The notes: a model not told the origin generated them from the letters alone. A DNA stretch of 17,440 nt from BOG-933 sp037147415 (GCA_037147415.1 JBAWVF010000070.1:1-17440); one strand, 5' to 3'. Shown: positions 1 to 7,771, numbered from the stretch's first letter. Program-made: numbers and translations.

Positions 1-55
1 CGGGATATATAGAGTTCCGGGATATATAGAGTTCCGGGATATATAGAGTTCCGGG
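1..55. repeat. 17-bp direct tandem repeat, three copies plus four bases
   Basis: The unit CGGGATATATAGAGTTC occurs at 1-17, 18-34 and 35-51 without a mismatch, and a fourth copy breaks off after CGGG at 52-55. The period is not a multiple of three, so it is unlikely to be coding. The array starts at the first base of the window, so more copies may lie to the left. I see no other copy in the window. Confidence 0.95.
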
Positions 56-57
56 TA

Positions 58-112
58 CGAAGTGCTTCGGTCTCCTTTCCCTGCGGAATCCCCGTAAGCG
101 GGGAGGAGACCG
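58..112 (+). other. nested hairpin element upstream of rarD
   Basis: An 8-bp outer stem is formed by CGGTCTCC (68-75) and GGAGACCG (105-112). Inside it is CCCCG-TAAG-CGGGG (90-103), a 5-bp stem with a four-base loop. A further small inverted repeat, CGAAG-TG-CTTCG, lies at 58-69. No T-run follows, so a classic intrinsic terminator is unlikely. It may be a structured leader of rarD, part of an upstream transcript's 3' end, or a protein-binding site. I do not recognise a known riboswitch family. Confidence 0.5.
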
Positions 113-150
113 CTTTCGCACCGAATATAGTAAGTCTTGTCGGTAGTGCC

Positions 151-1101
151 GTGCTTATGAAAGATCAGTCTGCACACACCGGTTGCAATAATGCTTCCGT
201 CACCGGCGCTCTGTGTGCGCTGTCGGCATTTTTGATCTGGGGCGTGTTTCCGCTTTATTTCCGCGCGCTGTCGGATGTTCCGGCTTTTGAGGTGCTAGCA
301 CATCGCGTGGTGTGGTCAACGCTGTTGGTCGGTTTAGTTGCGGTGATGCTACGCCACGGGCCGCAAGTATGGGCTATTGTAAAGGACTGGCGCCGGCTTG
401 GCCTTTATTTCTGCACGAGTGTCTTAATTACGATCAATTGGCTGGTTTTTATCTATGCCGTTGGCCATGATCAGGTTTTGCAATCCAGCCTCGGTTATTA
501 CATGACGCCGCTGGTTAATGTGCTGCTTGGTGTTTTGTTTTTGTCGGAGCGGCTTAGTCGAACCGAGGCAGTCGCAATTGCGCTGGTTGCTGCGGGCGTG
601 TTCGGCCTGCTTTTTGATCTTGGCAGCGTGCCGGTGATCGGTCTGATTCTGGCGATTACCTTTGGCGCTTACGGACTGATCCGTAAAAAGATCGGCGGGG
701 ATCCTTTAATAGGTGTTCTCATCGAAACCTCGCTGGCGACACCGCCGGCTGTTTGCTATTTGATTTGGACCGGTGGGGCGACGGCTTTTCGTACGCACGC
801 GGTGACTACTGACTTGTTACTGGTTGTGTCGGGGCTCGTTACCGCAGTGCCTCTGATTTTATTTGCCGCGGGGGCTAACCGCCTTCGATTATCTACTGTA
901 GGACTGCTTCAATATATTACGCCGACCGGACAATTCTTATTAGCTGTTTTGTATTTCGGTGAGCCCTTTACACGGGGCCATGCGGTTGCTTTTAGCTGTA
1001 TTTGGATCGCCTTGGCACTGGTCGGCCATGATATGTGGCGCAAGTCTCAGCTTATACCCGACCGGCCAACTCGAGCCACTCTGCTTCAGTCAGAGTTGTA
1101 A
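151..1101 (+). CDS. rarD: RarD-type EamA-family membrane permease
   Basis: This is a 316-residue polytopic inner-membrane protein of the drug/metabolite transporter superfamily with about ten hydrophobic segments. The N-terminal LIWGVFPLYFRALS stretch, the AHRVVWS segment and the second-half GLLQYITPTGQFLLAVL stretch are typical of RarD (chloramphenicol-sensitivity protein family). Substrates of RarD proteins are poorly defined, so transport specificity cannot be stated. The start could be GTG at 151 or ATG at 157; neither has a strong Shine-Dalgarno, and a TATAGT hexamer at 126-131 could be a -10 box. The last 50 bp overlap the 3' end of ligA on the opposite strand. It has no same-strand neighbour in view. 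Confidence 0.88.
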   Translation: MLMKDQSAHTGCNNASVTGALCALSAFLIWGVFPLYFRALSDVPAFEVLAHRVVWSTLLVGLVAVMLRHGPQVWAIVKDWRRLGLYFCTSVLITINWLVFIYAVGHDQVLQSSLGYYMTPLVNVLLGVLFLSERLSRTEAVAIALVAAGVFGLLFDLGSVPVIGLILAITFGAYGLIRKKIGGDPLIGVLIETSLATPPAVCYLIWTGGATAFRTHAVTTDLLLVVSGLVTAVPLILFAAGANRLRLSTVGLLQYITPTGQFLLAVLYFGEPFTRGHAVAFSCIWIALALVGHDMWRKSQLIPDRPTRATLLQSEL

Positions 1102-3163
1102 CTCCGAGCGCGCGGGCCTTGGCCGCTTTGCTGCCGGCGTCAGCCCCGGCGATCAGATAATCAGTTTTAGTCGAGACCTCACTTGCGACCTTGGCGCCGA
1201 GTGCTTCGGCTCGTACCTTGGCCGCTCTGCGCCCCATTGTACTTAAAGTCCCGGTAAAAACTACGGTCTTGTCGGCCAGTGGCGCCGTGGTAGCGCCCTT
1301 GGTCGGTTGAAAATCTTCGATATGTACTTCACGCACCAAATCGTCGAGTACCTCAAGATTATGCGGCTCGGCAAAAAAGTCGAGCAGGTCTTTTGCAACC
1401 GCCGGCCCGATTTGGTCTATACTTGTTAGTTCCTGCCAAGCCGGACCGGTGCGGTCGGCAGCACCCGCCAGCATGGCCGCGCGCCAGTTCTCATAGGTTA
1501 AATAAGTGCGCGCCAAAAGCTTTGCGGTAGCTTGCCCGATCTGGCGAATGCCAAGCGCAAAAATAAAGCGGTCGAGTGCAATATTCCGGCGTGCTTCGAT
1601 TGCTTCGAACAGGTTCTTGGCTGATTTATCGCCCCATCCCGGCCGTTTGCGCAAAGGCTTTAGAGTGGTTTTATCCTTTTCCGCCAGTCGGAACAGGTCG
1701 CCGGGGTATTTGACTAAGCCCTCATCTTGGAATTCGGCAATAATTTTTTCGCCCAGTCCTTCGATATCGAAGGCGTCGCGCGAAACGAAATGACGGAGAC
1801 GTTCCAATGCTTGGGCCGGGCAGATCAAACCACCGGTGCAGCGGCGAACCACTTCACCGGCTTCACGCACGGCAAGACTGCCGCACTCCGGGCAATGCTC
1901 GGTAAAGACAAAAGGCGTGCTGTCGGCCGGGCGCAGCTCCGGTAAGGCGCGCACCACTTGAGGAATAACATCACCGGCTCTCTGGACAATTACGATATCG
2001 CCGGGACGTACATCTTTTCTACTAATTTCATCTTCATTATGCAGTGTAGCGCGAGAGACTACGACGCCGCCAACGGTCACCGGTTCCAACTCAGCGACCG
2101 GAGTAAGCGCTCCGGTTCGCCCAACCTGAAGGTGAATTGCTTTCAGTAAGGTTTGCGCTTGCTCGGCCGGGAATTTGTGAGCAATCGCCCAGCGTGGGGC
2201 TCGATTCTTGAAGCCAACTGTTCTTTGTAAATCAATGGAATCAATCTTATAGACGACGCCATCGATATCGAAGGGCAGGGTAGCGCGACATGCCTCAATT
2301 TCTCGATAATAGGCCAGTAATTCGGCGGTATTTCGGCATAAGCGAGAAGGCTCGTTAAGACTAAAGCCCCAGCCGGCAAGACGTGCGCGAACTTCATGCT
2401 GAGTCGGTGCCACCGGGGCGGAAACTTCACCCAAAGCATAGCCGAAAAAACGTAGCGGTCTGGCTGCGGTCACCGCCGGGTTTAATTGGCGTAGCGAGCC
2501 GGCAGCCGCATTGCGCGGGTTAGCAAAGCTCTCGCCTCCAATATCTGAACGAAGACGGCACATCTCAAGAAATTCGGCTCGGTTCATATAAACTTCGCCA
2601 CGCACCTCCAGTATTGCCGGGGCATCATCACCGACCAGCTGCTTGGGTATATCGGCAATGGTCAGGATATTGTTGGTGACGTCCTCACCCTCGGCGCCAT
2701 CGCCCCGGGTTGCCGCTAACACCAGCCGTCCGTTTAGATAGCGCAGTGAACAGGACAGTCCGTCGATCTTAGGTTCGGCGATAAAATCAAGTCGCTCGAT
2801 CTCGTTCGCAAGCAAAAGCTCACGCAGACCGGCTTCAAATTTTAAGATATCTCCGTCGCTAAAGGCGTTGGCCAGCGACAGCATCGGCACGGCATGCGTG
2901 TGTTTGCGAAAGCCCGCCGCCGGGGTCGTTCCCACCCGCAACGACGGGCTGTCGGCCCGGATCAGTGCCGGAAAACGGGCCTCGATTGCCGTGTTGCGCC
3001 GAACCAAGGCGTCATAGTCGGCGTCGCTGATTTCGGGCTTGTCTTCGCCGTGATAAAGCCGGTCATGCCGGGCAATCGCCAGGGCCAACCGTTCCAACTC
3101 CGCCTCGGCTTCCGCGGCGGATAACATGTCGACGGCAAGATGTTCAGGCGAAAACAGGGACAT
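1052..3163 (-). CDS. ligA: NAD+-dependent DNA ligase LigA
   Basis: LigA seals 3'-OH/5'-phosphate nicks in duplex DNA during replication and repair, using NAD+. All expected domains are present in 703 residues. The N-terminal Ia domain (about 15-80) contains the LYHGEDKPEISDADYD stretch. The adenylation domain has the catalytic lysine K132 in EPKIDG and the FANPRNAAAGSLRQL motif (213-227). An OB fold is followed by a four-cysteine zinc finger (C424, C427, C442, C448), helix-hairpin-helix repeats, and a C-terminal BRCT domain (about 630-703). Length is normal for the family. The ATG start is preceded by only a weak purine signal; a second in-frame ATG at codon 13 is possible. It follows the N-formylglutamate amidohydrolase-like gene by 24 bp on the same strand, so it is probably co-transcribed, and its 3' end overlaps rarD. 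Confidence 0.97.
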   Translation of the reverse strand: MSLFSPEHLAVDMLSAAEAEAELERLALAIARHDRLYHGEDKPEISDADYDALVRRNTAIEARFPALIRADSPSLRVGTTPAAGFRKHTHAVPMLSLANAFSDGDILKFEAGLRELLLANEIERLDFIAEPKIDGLSCSLRYLNGRLVLAATRGDGAEGEDVTNNILTIADIPKQLVGDDAPAILEVRGEVYMNRAEFLEMCRLRSDIGGESFANPRNAAAGSLRQLNPAVTAARPLRFFGYALGEVSAPVAPTQHEVRARLAGWGFSLNEPSRLCRNTAELLAYYREIEACRATLPFDIDGVVYKIDSIDLQRTVGFKNRAPRWAIAHKFPAEQAQTLLKAIHLQVGRTGALTPVAELEPVTVGGVVVSRATLHNEDEISRKDVRPGDIVIVQRAGDVIPQVVRALPELRPADSTPFVFTEHCPECGSLAVREAGEVVRRCTGGLICPAQALERLRHFVSRDAFDIEGLGEKIIAEFQDEGLVKYPGDLFRLAEKDKTTLKPLRKRPGWGDKSAKNLFEAIEARRNIALDRFIFALGIRQIGQATAKLLARTYLTYENWRAAMLAGAADRTGPAWQELTSIDQIGPAVAKDLLDFFAEPHNLEVLDDLVREVHIEDFQPTKGATTAPLADKTVVFTGTLSTMGRRAAKVRAEALGAKVASEVSTKTDYLIAGADAGSKAAKARALGVTTLTEAEWLELAGRV

Positions 3164-3187
3164 GGTCGGACCTGATGTCTAATGTAC

Positions 3188-3997
3188 CTAATGTTTGATG
3201 TAAGGTAGCACCTGTTTCAGGGCCTCGGCTACCCGCCCCGCCCATTCTGCGCAACCCCGCTCGTCGGCAACTAAGTCTTGCCGGATTTCAATTGAAAATC
3301 CGGACCGGTTAACATCAAGCGCATGGGTTTCCAGCGTTCCGCCGCTCGGGTTACGAGCACTATAGGGCATATTATCGCCGACATGAATTTCACCACCCGC
3401 CGCCAGAGCCGCCATCAGGGGACGGGGGAGCGTGCCGTCGCCATCCCATAGCACACCGACCTGCCAAGGCCGTTTGAGGCCAGCCATCACCGGAGTAAAG
3501 CTGTGAAGACCGATCAACACGGGTGCCGGGCCGCCGGATGTTTCCATTCGATGCAGACGGGCCGCAACCGTTCGGTGCCATGGATGGTAAAGCGCCTTGA
3601 TCCGGGCAGCGCGGCCAGCCTCAGACAGCCCATGATTGCCGGGAATGGCAATCCCGTCACTATATTCGGGAATGAGTGTCGGCTGGTCAAGCCCTCGGTT
3701 TAGGTCAATTACCAGACGGGAATAGCCGGCAAGCAAGGCCGGGGCATCAAACGTCTCCGATAGCTGTCGGGTTACTGCGGCCGCACCGATATCATAAGCG
3801 ACATGAAGATCAAGTATTTCCGGCGAGAGATCAAGACGCCCGAGTGAAGTCGGAAAAATTCGGCTGGCATGATCACAAACGAATAATATCGGTGCGGCTC
3901 CATCTCGATTAAGCTCAATCACTGGCGGCGCATCACCCGGACCGAGTAGCGGTTCGGGAGTAACAATGCCGGTAGGAATGCAATCAGACAAATACAA
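3188..3997 (-). CDS. N-formylglutamate amidohydrolase family protein
   Basis: The 269-residue protein belongs to the N-formylglutamate amidohydrolase (HutG-type deformylase) family, whose characterised members release formate and glutamate from N-formyl-L-glutamate in histidine degradation. Family-like stretches are FVCDHASRIFP (39-49), SRLVIDLNRG (93-102), LIGLHSFTPV (161-170) and FSIEIRQDL (234-242); the conserved D/H/E positions in them suggest a metal-dependent hydrolase. No hut genes are nearby, so a role in histidine catabolism is unproven and another N-formyl or amide substrate is possible. The start is TTG, supported by GAGGA (complement of 4005-4009) seven bases upstream; no upstream ATG is in frame. 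It sits 53 bp after the HIT gene and 24 bp before ligA. Confidence 0.87.
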   Translation of the reverse strand: MYLSDCIPTGIVTPEPLLGPGDAPPVIELNRDGAAPILFVCDHASRIFPTSLGRLDLSPEILDLHVAYDIGAAAVTRQLSETFDAPALLAGYSRLVIDLNRGLDQPTLIPEYSDGIAIPGNHGLSEAGRAARIKALYHPWHRTVAARLHRMETSGGPAPVLIGLHSFTPVMAGLKRPWQVGVLWDGDGTLPRPLMAALAAGGEIHVGDNMPYSARNPSGGTLETHALDVNRSGFSIEIRQDLVADERGCAEWAGRVAEALKQVLPYIKH

Positions 3998-4004
3998 ATG
4001 ACTG

Positions 4005-4009
4005 TCCTC
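4005..4009 (-). promoter_or_regulatory. Shine-Dalgarno supporting a TTG start
   Basis: The minus strand reads GAGGA here, followed by seven bases and then TTG at 3997-3995. This spacing makes the rare TTG the best start for the N-formylglutamate amidohydrolase-like gene. Confidence 0.6.
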
Positions 4010-4050
4010 GACTGACCTTCCCGCGCCCCCGATTTCAATTATTGCGGTGT

Positions 4051-4431
4051 TTACTCCGCCGCCTTTTTGCTGAGCATCGGTCCCATCTTGCGGCCACCGA
4101 ATAAGTGAAGGTGGAGGTGGGGAACTTCCTGGTGGGCATTCGCGCCGTTATTGGCCATAAAGCGATAGCCGCTCTCTTCAATCCCGAGTTGTCGTGCAAT
4201 GGTGCCTACCGCGCGAAACAGTGCGGCAATTTCGGTGTCACTGCCGCGGGCGCTCATATCGGCCATTGAGACATAGGCGCCCTTGGGAATTACCAGAACG
4301 TGAACCGGAGCTTTCGGGTTAATATCGTTAAAGGCCAATACATGCTCGTCTTCATAGAGCTTGTCGCACGGGATTTCCCCGCGCAAAATTCGGGCAAAAA
4401 TATTGCCTTGATCATAGGTCGTGTGGGTCAA
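4051..4431 (-). CDS. HIT-family purine nucleotide phosphoramidase (HinT-like)
   Basis: This 126-residue protein is a branch-I histidine-triad hydrolase. HINT proteins cleave AMP-linked phosphoramidates, typically as cytoplasmic homodimers. The N-terminus (GNIFARILRGEIPCDKLYED) and the C-terminal triad PHLHLHLFGG, with H105, H107 and H109 and the middle histidine expected to be the nucleophile, are diagnostic, as is the upstream NNGANAHQ (94-101). Length is normal. It lies 19 bp downstream of hisE on the same strand, a hisE-HIT linkage that recurs in alphaproteobacteria. The in vivo substrate is unknown and the his linkage does not prove a role in histidine synthesis. Confidence 0.95.
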   Translation of the reverse strand: MTHTTYDQGNIFARILRGEIPCDKLYEDEHVLAFNDINPKAPVHVLVIPKGAYVSMADMSARGSDTEIAALFRAVGTIARQLGIEESGYRFMANNGANAHQEVPHLHLHLFGGRKMGPMLSKKAAE

Positions 4432-4450
4432 CGGTCGGTCCTTCCGTGTC

Positions 4451-4792
4451 TCAGCCGCCTTTGCGGGCTTTCTTTTCGTCGATGCCGCTCATGCCCTCGC
4501 GGACGGCAAGGCGGGCAAAGACATCCGCCGGTTCGATCTTCGCATCAGCCCAAAGTACGGTCAGATGATAAAGCAGATCGGCCGATTCATCGGTAAGTTT
4601 TTCCTTGTCTCCGCGGATAGCTTCGATGACCGTTTCGACGGCTTCCTCGCCAAGTTTCTGCGCGATCTTGACGGTACCACGACTGAACAATTTGGCGGTG
4701 TAGGAAGAAGCGGGATCGGCGCCTTTGCGCGACAACACGGTTTTATACAGGCGATCAAGCACTTCGGCGCCCGGCTTATTATTAGCACTCAT
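4451..4792 (-). CDS. hisE: Phosphoribosyl-ATP pyrophosphatase HisE
   Basis: HisE hydrolyses phosphoribosyl-ATP to phosphoribosyl-AMP and pyrophosphate, the second step of histidine biosynthesis. The 113-residue sequence has the all-alpha MazG/HisE signature: KLGEEAVETVIEA (about 46-58) and the following DESADLLYHLTVL acidic helix, which supply the Mg2+-binding glutamates and aspartates. It is a free-standing HisE, not fused to HisI. The ATG overlaps the hisF stop in an ATGA arrangement (4789-4792), implying translational coupling. HisI, which would take the next step, is not in the window. Confidence 0.96.
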   Translation of the reverse strand: MSANNKPGAEVLDRLYKTVLSRKGADPASSYTAKLFSRGTVKIAQKLGEEAVETVIEAIRGDKEKLTDESADLLYHLTVLWADAKIEPADVFARLAVREGMSGIDEKKARKGG

Positions 4793-5574
4793 GGTTCACT
4801 CCCTTTAACCGGACCTGTCGTCCGAACCGGAATGCCGGCATCGGCCATCGCCGCCTTGGTTTGGGAGATCGAATACAGGCCGAAATGGAAGATCGAGGCG
4901 GCCAGCACGGCACTGGCGTGACCGTCACGGATGCCTTCAACCATGTGTTCCAGGGTGCCGACCCCGCCCGATGCGATTACCGGCACGGAAACCGCGTCGG
5001 CCACAGCGCGGGTCAACGCCAAGTCGAAACCCGATTTGGTGCCGTCCCGATCCATCGAGGTCAGCAGAACCTCGCCCGCGCCGAGTGCGGTCAGTCGCAC
5101 CGCCCATTCCACCGCGTCCAGCCCGGTTTCACGTCGGCCGCCATGGGTAAACACGCCCCAACATCCGGGAGCCACTTGTTTGGCGTCAATGGCGACGACG
5201 ATGCACTGGCTGCCGAATTTCTCGGCAGCTTCTCGGACCAGTTCGGGCCGGGCAACCGCAGCGGTGTTGATCGAAACTTTGTCGGCTCCCGCCAGCAGCA
5301 GTTTGCGGATGTCTTCGACCGCACGCACCCCGCCGCCGACGGTCAAGGGCATGAACACCTGCTCTGCCGTCCGGCGCACCACATCGAACAAGGTGTCACG
5401 GTTTTCATGGCTGGCGGTAATATCAAGGAAGGTTAATTCGTCCGCGCCTTCGCGATCATAGACTCGTGCCTGTTCAACCGGATCACCGGCATCAATCAGA
5501 TCGACGAAGTTTACGCCTTTGACTACTCGGCCGTCTTTAACGTCCAGGCAAGGGATAACTCGGCTTTTCAGCAT
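4789..5574 (-). CDS. hisF: Imidazole glycerol phosphate synthase cyclase subunit HisF
   Basis: HisF uses ammonia delivered by HisH to turn PRFAR into imidazole-glycerol phosphate and AICAR. The 261-residue (beta/alpha)8 barrel carries the catalytic pair D11 (in RVIPCLDVKDGRVVKGVNF) and D130 (in VVAIDAKQ), and the two phosphate-binding glycine loops TVGGGVR (78-84) and VIASGGVG. Length is standard. It starts 14 bp after hisA and overlaps hisE by 4 bp. The glutaminase partner hisH is encoded three genes upstream in the same run, so both subunits of the enzyme come from one likely transcript. Confidence 0.97.
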   Translation of the reverse strand: MLKSRVIPCLDVKDGRVVKGVNFVDLIDAGDPVEQARVYDREGADELTFLDITASHENRDTLFDVVRRTAEQVFMPLTVGGGVRAVEDIRKLLLAGADKVSINTAAVARPELVREAAEKFGSQCIVVAIDAKQVAPGCWGVFTHGGRRETGLDAVEWAVRLTALGAGEVLLTSMDRDGTKSGFDLALTRAVADAVSVPVIASGGVGTLEHMVEGIRDGHASAVLAASIFHFGLYSISQTKAAMADAGIPVRTTGPVKGSEP

Positions 5575-5588
5575 CAGGCGGTTCCGGA

Positions 5589-6323
5589 TCAGGGATTGTA
5601 GTTCGAAAGCAGGTCAAGCGCCTCCTTGGGATCGATGCGGCCGTCATAAAGTGCACGACCGACGATGACGCCTTCGATTCCAGTATGCTCTTCAGCTTTC
5701 AAGGCGCGCAAATCGGCAATCGTGGAAACGCCGCCCGAGGCGATCACCGGCGTTGTTAATGCAAAAGCCAAGTCGGCTGTCGCCTCGACATTAACCCCGC
5801 CCATTGCGCCATCGCGGTTGATATCGGTGTAAATGATCGCAGCAACACCACAATCTTCATAGCGCAGGGCCAGGTCGAGGGCGCGCACGGTTGATGATTC
5901 CGACCAACCTGAAACGGCAACAAAACCTTCCCGTGCATCGATCCCGACGGCGATCTGACCGGGAAAGAGTTTGCAGGCTTCTTTAACCAGTTCCGGTTGG
6001 TGCAAGGCGATGGTTCCCAGAATAACCCGCTTGATGCCACGGGTAATCCAGCTTTCGATAGTCTCGATACTGCGGATGCCGCCACCCAATTGAACAGGCA
6101 TTGAAATCGATGACAGCACTTTATCAACCGCGTCCGAATTGACCGGTCGACCGGCAAACGCACCATTAAGGTCGACAAGATGAAGCCAGTCAAACCCCTG
6201 TGCCTCAAAAGCGCGGGCTTGATCTGCGGGATCGGTATTGAATACGGTTGCTTGGTCCATCAGGCCGCGTACCAGCCGTACACAGGCGCCGTCTTTAAGA
6301 TCAATGGCAGGATACAGGATCAT
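5589..6323 (-). CDS. hisA: ProFAR isomerase HisA
   Basis: HisA isomerises N'-(5'-phosphoribosyl)-formimino-AICAR-phosphoribosylamine to PRFAR, the substrate of HisF/HisH. The 244-residue barrel has D8 in MILYPAIDLKDG and D129 in AVGIDARE as the acid/base pair, plus LGGGIRS (79-85) and VIASGGVS phosphate loops. It resembles HisF as expected of this paralogous pair, but the N-terminal YPAIDLKDG and the sequence VQLGGGIR identify it as HisA. The start codon overlaps the stop of the acetyltransferase gene by 4 bp (6320-6323), so the two are probably coupled in translation. Confidence 0.97.
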   Translation of the reverse strand: MILYPAIDLKDGACVRLVRGLMDQATVFNTDPADQARAFEAQGFDWLHLVDLNGAFAGRPVNSDAVDKVLSSISMPVQLGGGIRSIETIESWITRGIKRVILGTIALHQPELVKEACKLFPGQIAVGIDAREGFVAVSGWSESSTVRALDLALRYEDCGVAAIIYTDINRDGAMGGVNVEATADLAFALTTPVIASGGVSTIADLRALKAEEHTGIEGVIVGRALYDGRIDPKEALDLLSNYNP

Positions 6324-6892
6324 CGCGGTTTTTCGTCCTTGTCAGGGTCGTGCGCCAGCTCTTTATAATAGTAGCGGCCAACCACGGCATTCTCGTTAAC
6401 GCGGGCATAATAGGGGTGACTTCCCCAGCAACGGAAGCCTAAAGCTTCAAATAAATGAATTGCCGCTTCCTGAGTGGCTCTGACGTCGAGATTAAGTGCA
6501 AGATAGCCGGCCCAGCGCGCCTCTGCCTCGGCAGCTTCGACCAGCCGATGGCCCAAACCATGCCCGCGTGCCCAAGGTGCAACGAAGCAGGTGGTGATCG
6601 TCGCAGCGTGCGCCTGTGCTTCGTTGTTACGAGGCGGCCGGACCAGCTGGACCGAGCCGCCGATCACGCCGTCAAGCCGTCCGACAAACAGACTGCGGTC
6701 GGGAATCAGCAACACGCCGCGCCAATAGCGTTCCATCACGTCGCGGCCGGGTGATTCCAGCCAGCCGAAGCCCCCGCTTTCACGAATAGCTTGTTCGGCG
6801 GCATCGCTCAGATCATGCAGGTCGGCCGGCTTCAGCTTTTCGACCCTGGTGACGGCAATTGTCGAAGTGAGCGCTTCGGTCGGGGAGGTCAT
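6320..6892 (-). CDS. GNAT-family N-acetyltransferase inside the his run
   Basis: A 190-residue acetyl-CoA-dependent acyltransferase by fold. Motif A runs TITTCFVAPWARGHGLGHRLVEAAE with the CoA pyrophosphate-binding R-x-x-G-x-G at R109-G114. Motif B is recognisable in AIHLFEALGFRCWG (144-157), followed by an aromatic YYARV segment typical of the GNAT C-terminus. The N-terminus (about 1-60) is less conserved-looking and its substrate-binding role is unknown. It begins 3 bp after the hisH stop and overlaps hisA by 4 bp, so it is tightly embedded in the histidine operon. A histidine-pathway role, such as modifying an intermediate or a His enzyme, is only a guess; the substrate cannot be read from sequence. 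Confidence 0.88.
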   Translation of the reverse strand: MTSPTEALTSTIAVTRVEKLKPADLHDLSDAAEQAIRESGGFGWLESPGRDVMERYWRGVLLIPDRSLFVGRLDGVIGGSVQLVRPPRNNEAQAHAATITTCFVAPWARGHGLGHRLVEAAEAEARWAGYLALNLDVRATQEAAIHLFEALGFRCWGSHPYYARVNENAVVGRYYYKELAHDPDKDEKPR

Positions 6893-6895
6893 ATC

Positions 6896-7561
6896 TCAGG
6901 GCCGCCAGCGCAGGAAATTAGCGATCAGCTCCAGACCCGCAGCTTGGCTTTTTTCCGGATGGAACTGGGTTCCCACTAAATTGTCACGGCCAACCATGGC
7001 CGTAATCGGCCCGCCATAGTCAACCGTGGCCAGTTGATGAACCGACTCGGCGCAATGAAGATGATAGGAGTGCACGAAATAGCCATGCATCGGACCGGGC
7101 AAATCCCGGATGACCGGGTGCGTGCGCTGTCTGAATTCAAGATCGTTCCAGCCCATGTGCGGAACCTTCAGCCGGGAATCCGTCGGGCTGAGCGCGACGA
7201 CATCGCCGGGAATCCATCCCAACCCATCGGCAACGCCATGCTCAAAGCCGCGATTCGCCATCAACTGCATACCGACACAAATACCGAGAAACGGCACGCC
7301 CCGCTTGCGCACGGCTTGTTCCATCGCCTCACGCATGCCGGGGACAGCATCAAGCCCACGCTTGCAGTCGGCAAAAGCGCCGACGCCCGGCAGCACGACG
7401 CGATCAGCGTGGTGGATGATTTCAGCCTCGGCGGTGACTACGATCCGGCAGGGCAGGGCATGGTCGTACGCCGCCCGCTCGAATGCCTTAGCTGCCGAGC
7501 GAAGATTACCCGAGCCGTAATCGATAATGGCAACGGTCGTAGACAGGGCGGGAAACTCCAC
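6896..7561 (-). CDS. hisH: Imidazole glycerol phosphate synthase glutaminase subunit HisH
   Basis: HisH hydrolyses glutamine and channels ammonia to HisF. The 221-residue class I glutamine amidotransferase has the nucleophile C95 in FLGICVGMQLM and the H201/E203 pair in GTQFHPEKSQ, with the N-terminal VAIIDYGSGNLRS motif. It starts with GTG at 7561; no ATG is available before the conserved VAIIDYG, and no clear Shine-Dalgarno precedes it. It is the first gene of the minus-strand run in view. The usual upstream hisB is absent: an in-frame stop lies about 80 bases upstream and no hisB-like remnant is seen. Confidence 0.96.
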   Translation of the reverse strand: MEFPALSTTVAIIDYGSGNLRSAAKAFERAAYDHALPCRIVVTAEAEIIHHADRVVLPGVGAFADCKRGLDAVPGMREAMEQAVRKRGVPFLGICVGMQLMANRGFEHGVADGLGWIPGDVVALSPTDSRLKVPHMGWNDLEFRQRTHPVIRDLPGPMHGYFVHSYHLHCAESVHQLATVDYGGPITAMVGRDNLVGTQFHPEKSQAAGLELIANFLRWRP

Positions 7562-7736
7562 GGTTATCGGGGCGAACCGATCTGACGCTAATGTATGGTT
7601 ACCGCATCTCGTAAGGTTGGCGCTAGTGCCTTATCGTGGCCTTCAATCTTCATTGCCGGAGCGAGCCGTATGGCGGGGCTTGGTCGGTACCGGCTTTCTT
7701 CCCGTAATAAAAAATCTGCTTTCGAAACCACCGCTG

Positions 7737-7765
7737 TTGACCGGAGTATTTCCGTGCGCTACTAT
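7737..7765 (+). promoter_or_regulatory. candidate sigma70 promoter P1 for the leuA leader
   Basis: TTGACC (7737-7742) and TACTAT (7760-7765) are separated by 17 bases, matching the housekeeping consensus at five of six and four of six positions. Transcription would begin about 7771-7773, some 285 bases upstream of leuA. Confidence 0.4.
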
Positions 7766-7771
7766 CGTCAA

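Noticed and set aside
1..55. CRISPR array
   Set aside because: The copies are contiguous with no spacers and the unit is only 17 bp, so this is a simple tandem repeat.
4421..5461. Long plus-strand open frames opposite hisE and hisF
   Set aside because: They are antisense shadows of confidently identified genes and have no recognisable protein features.
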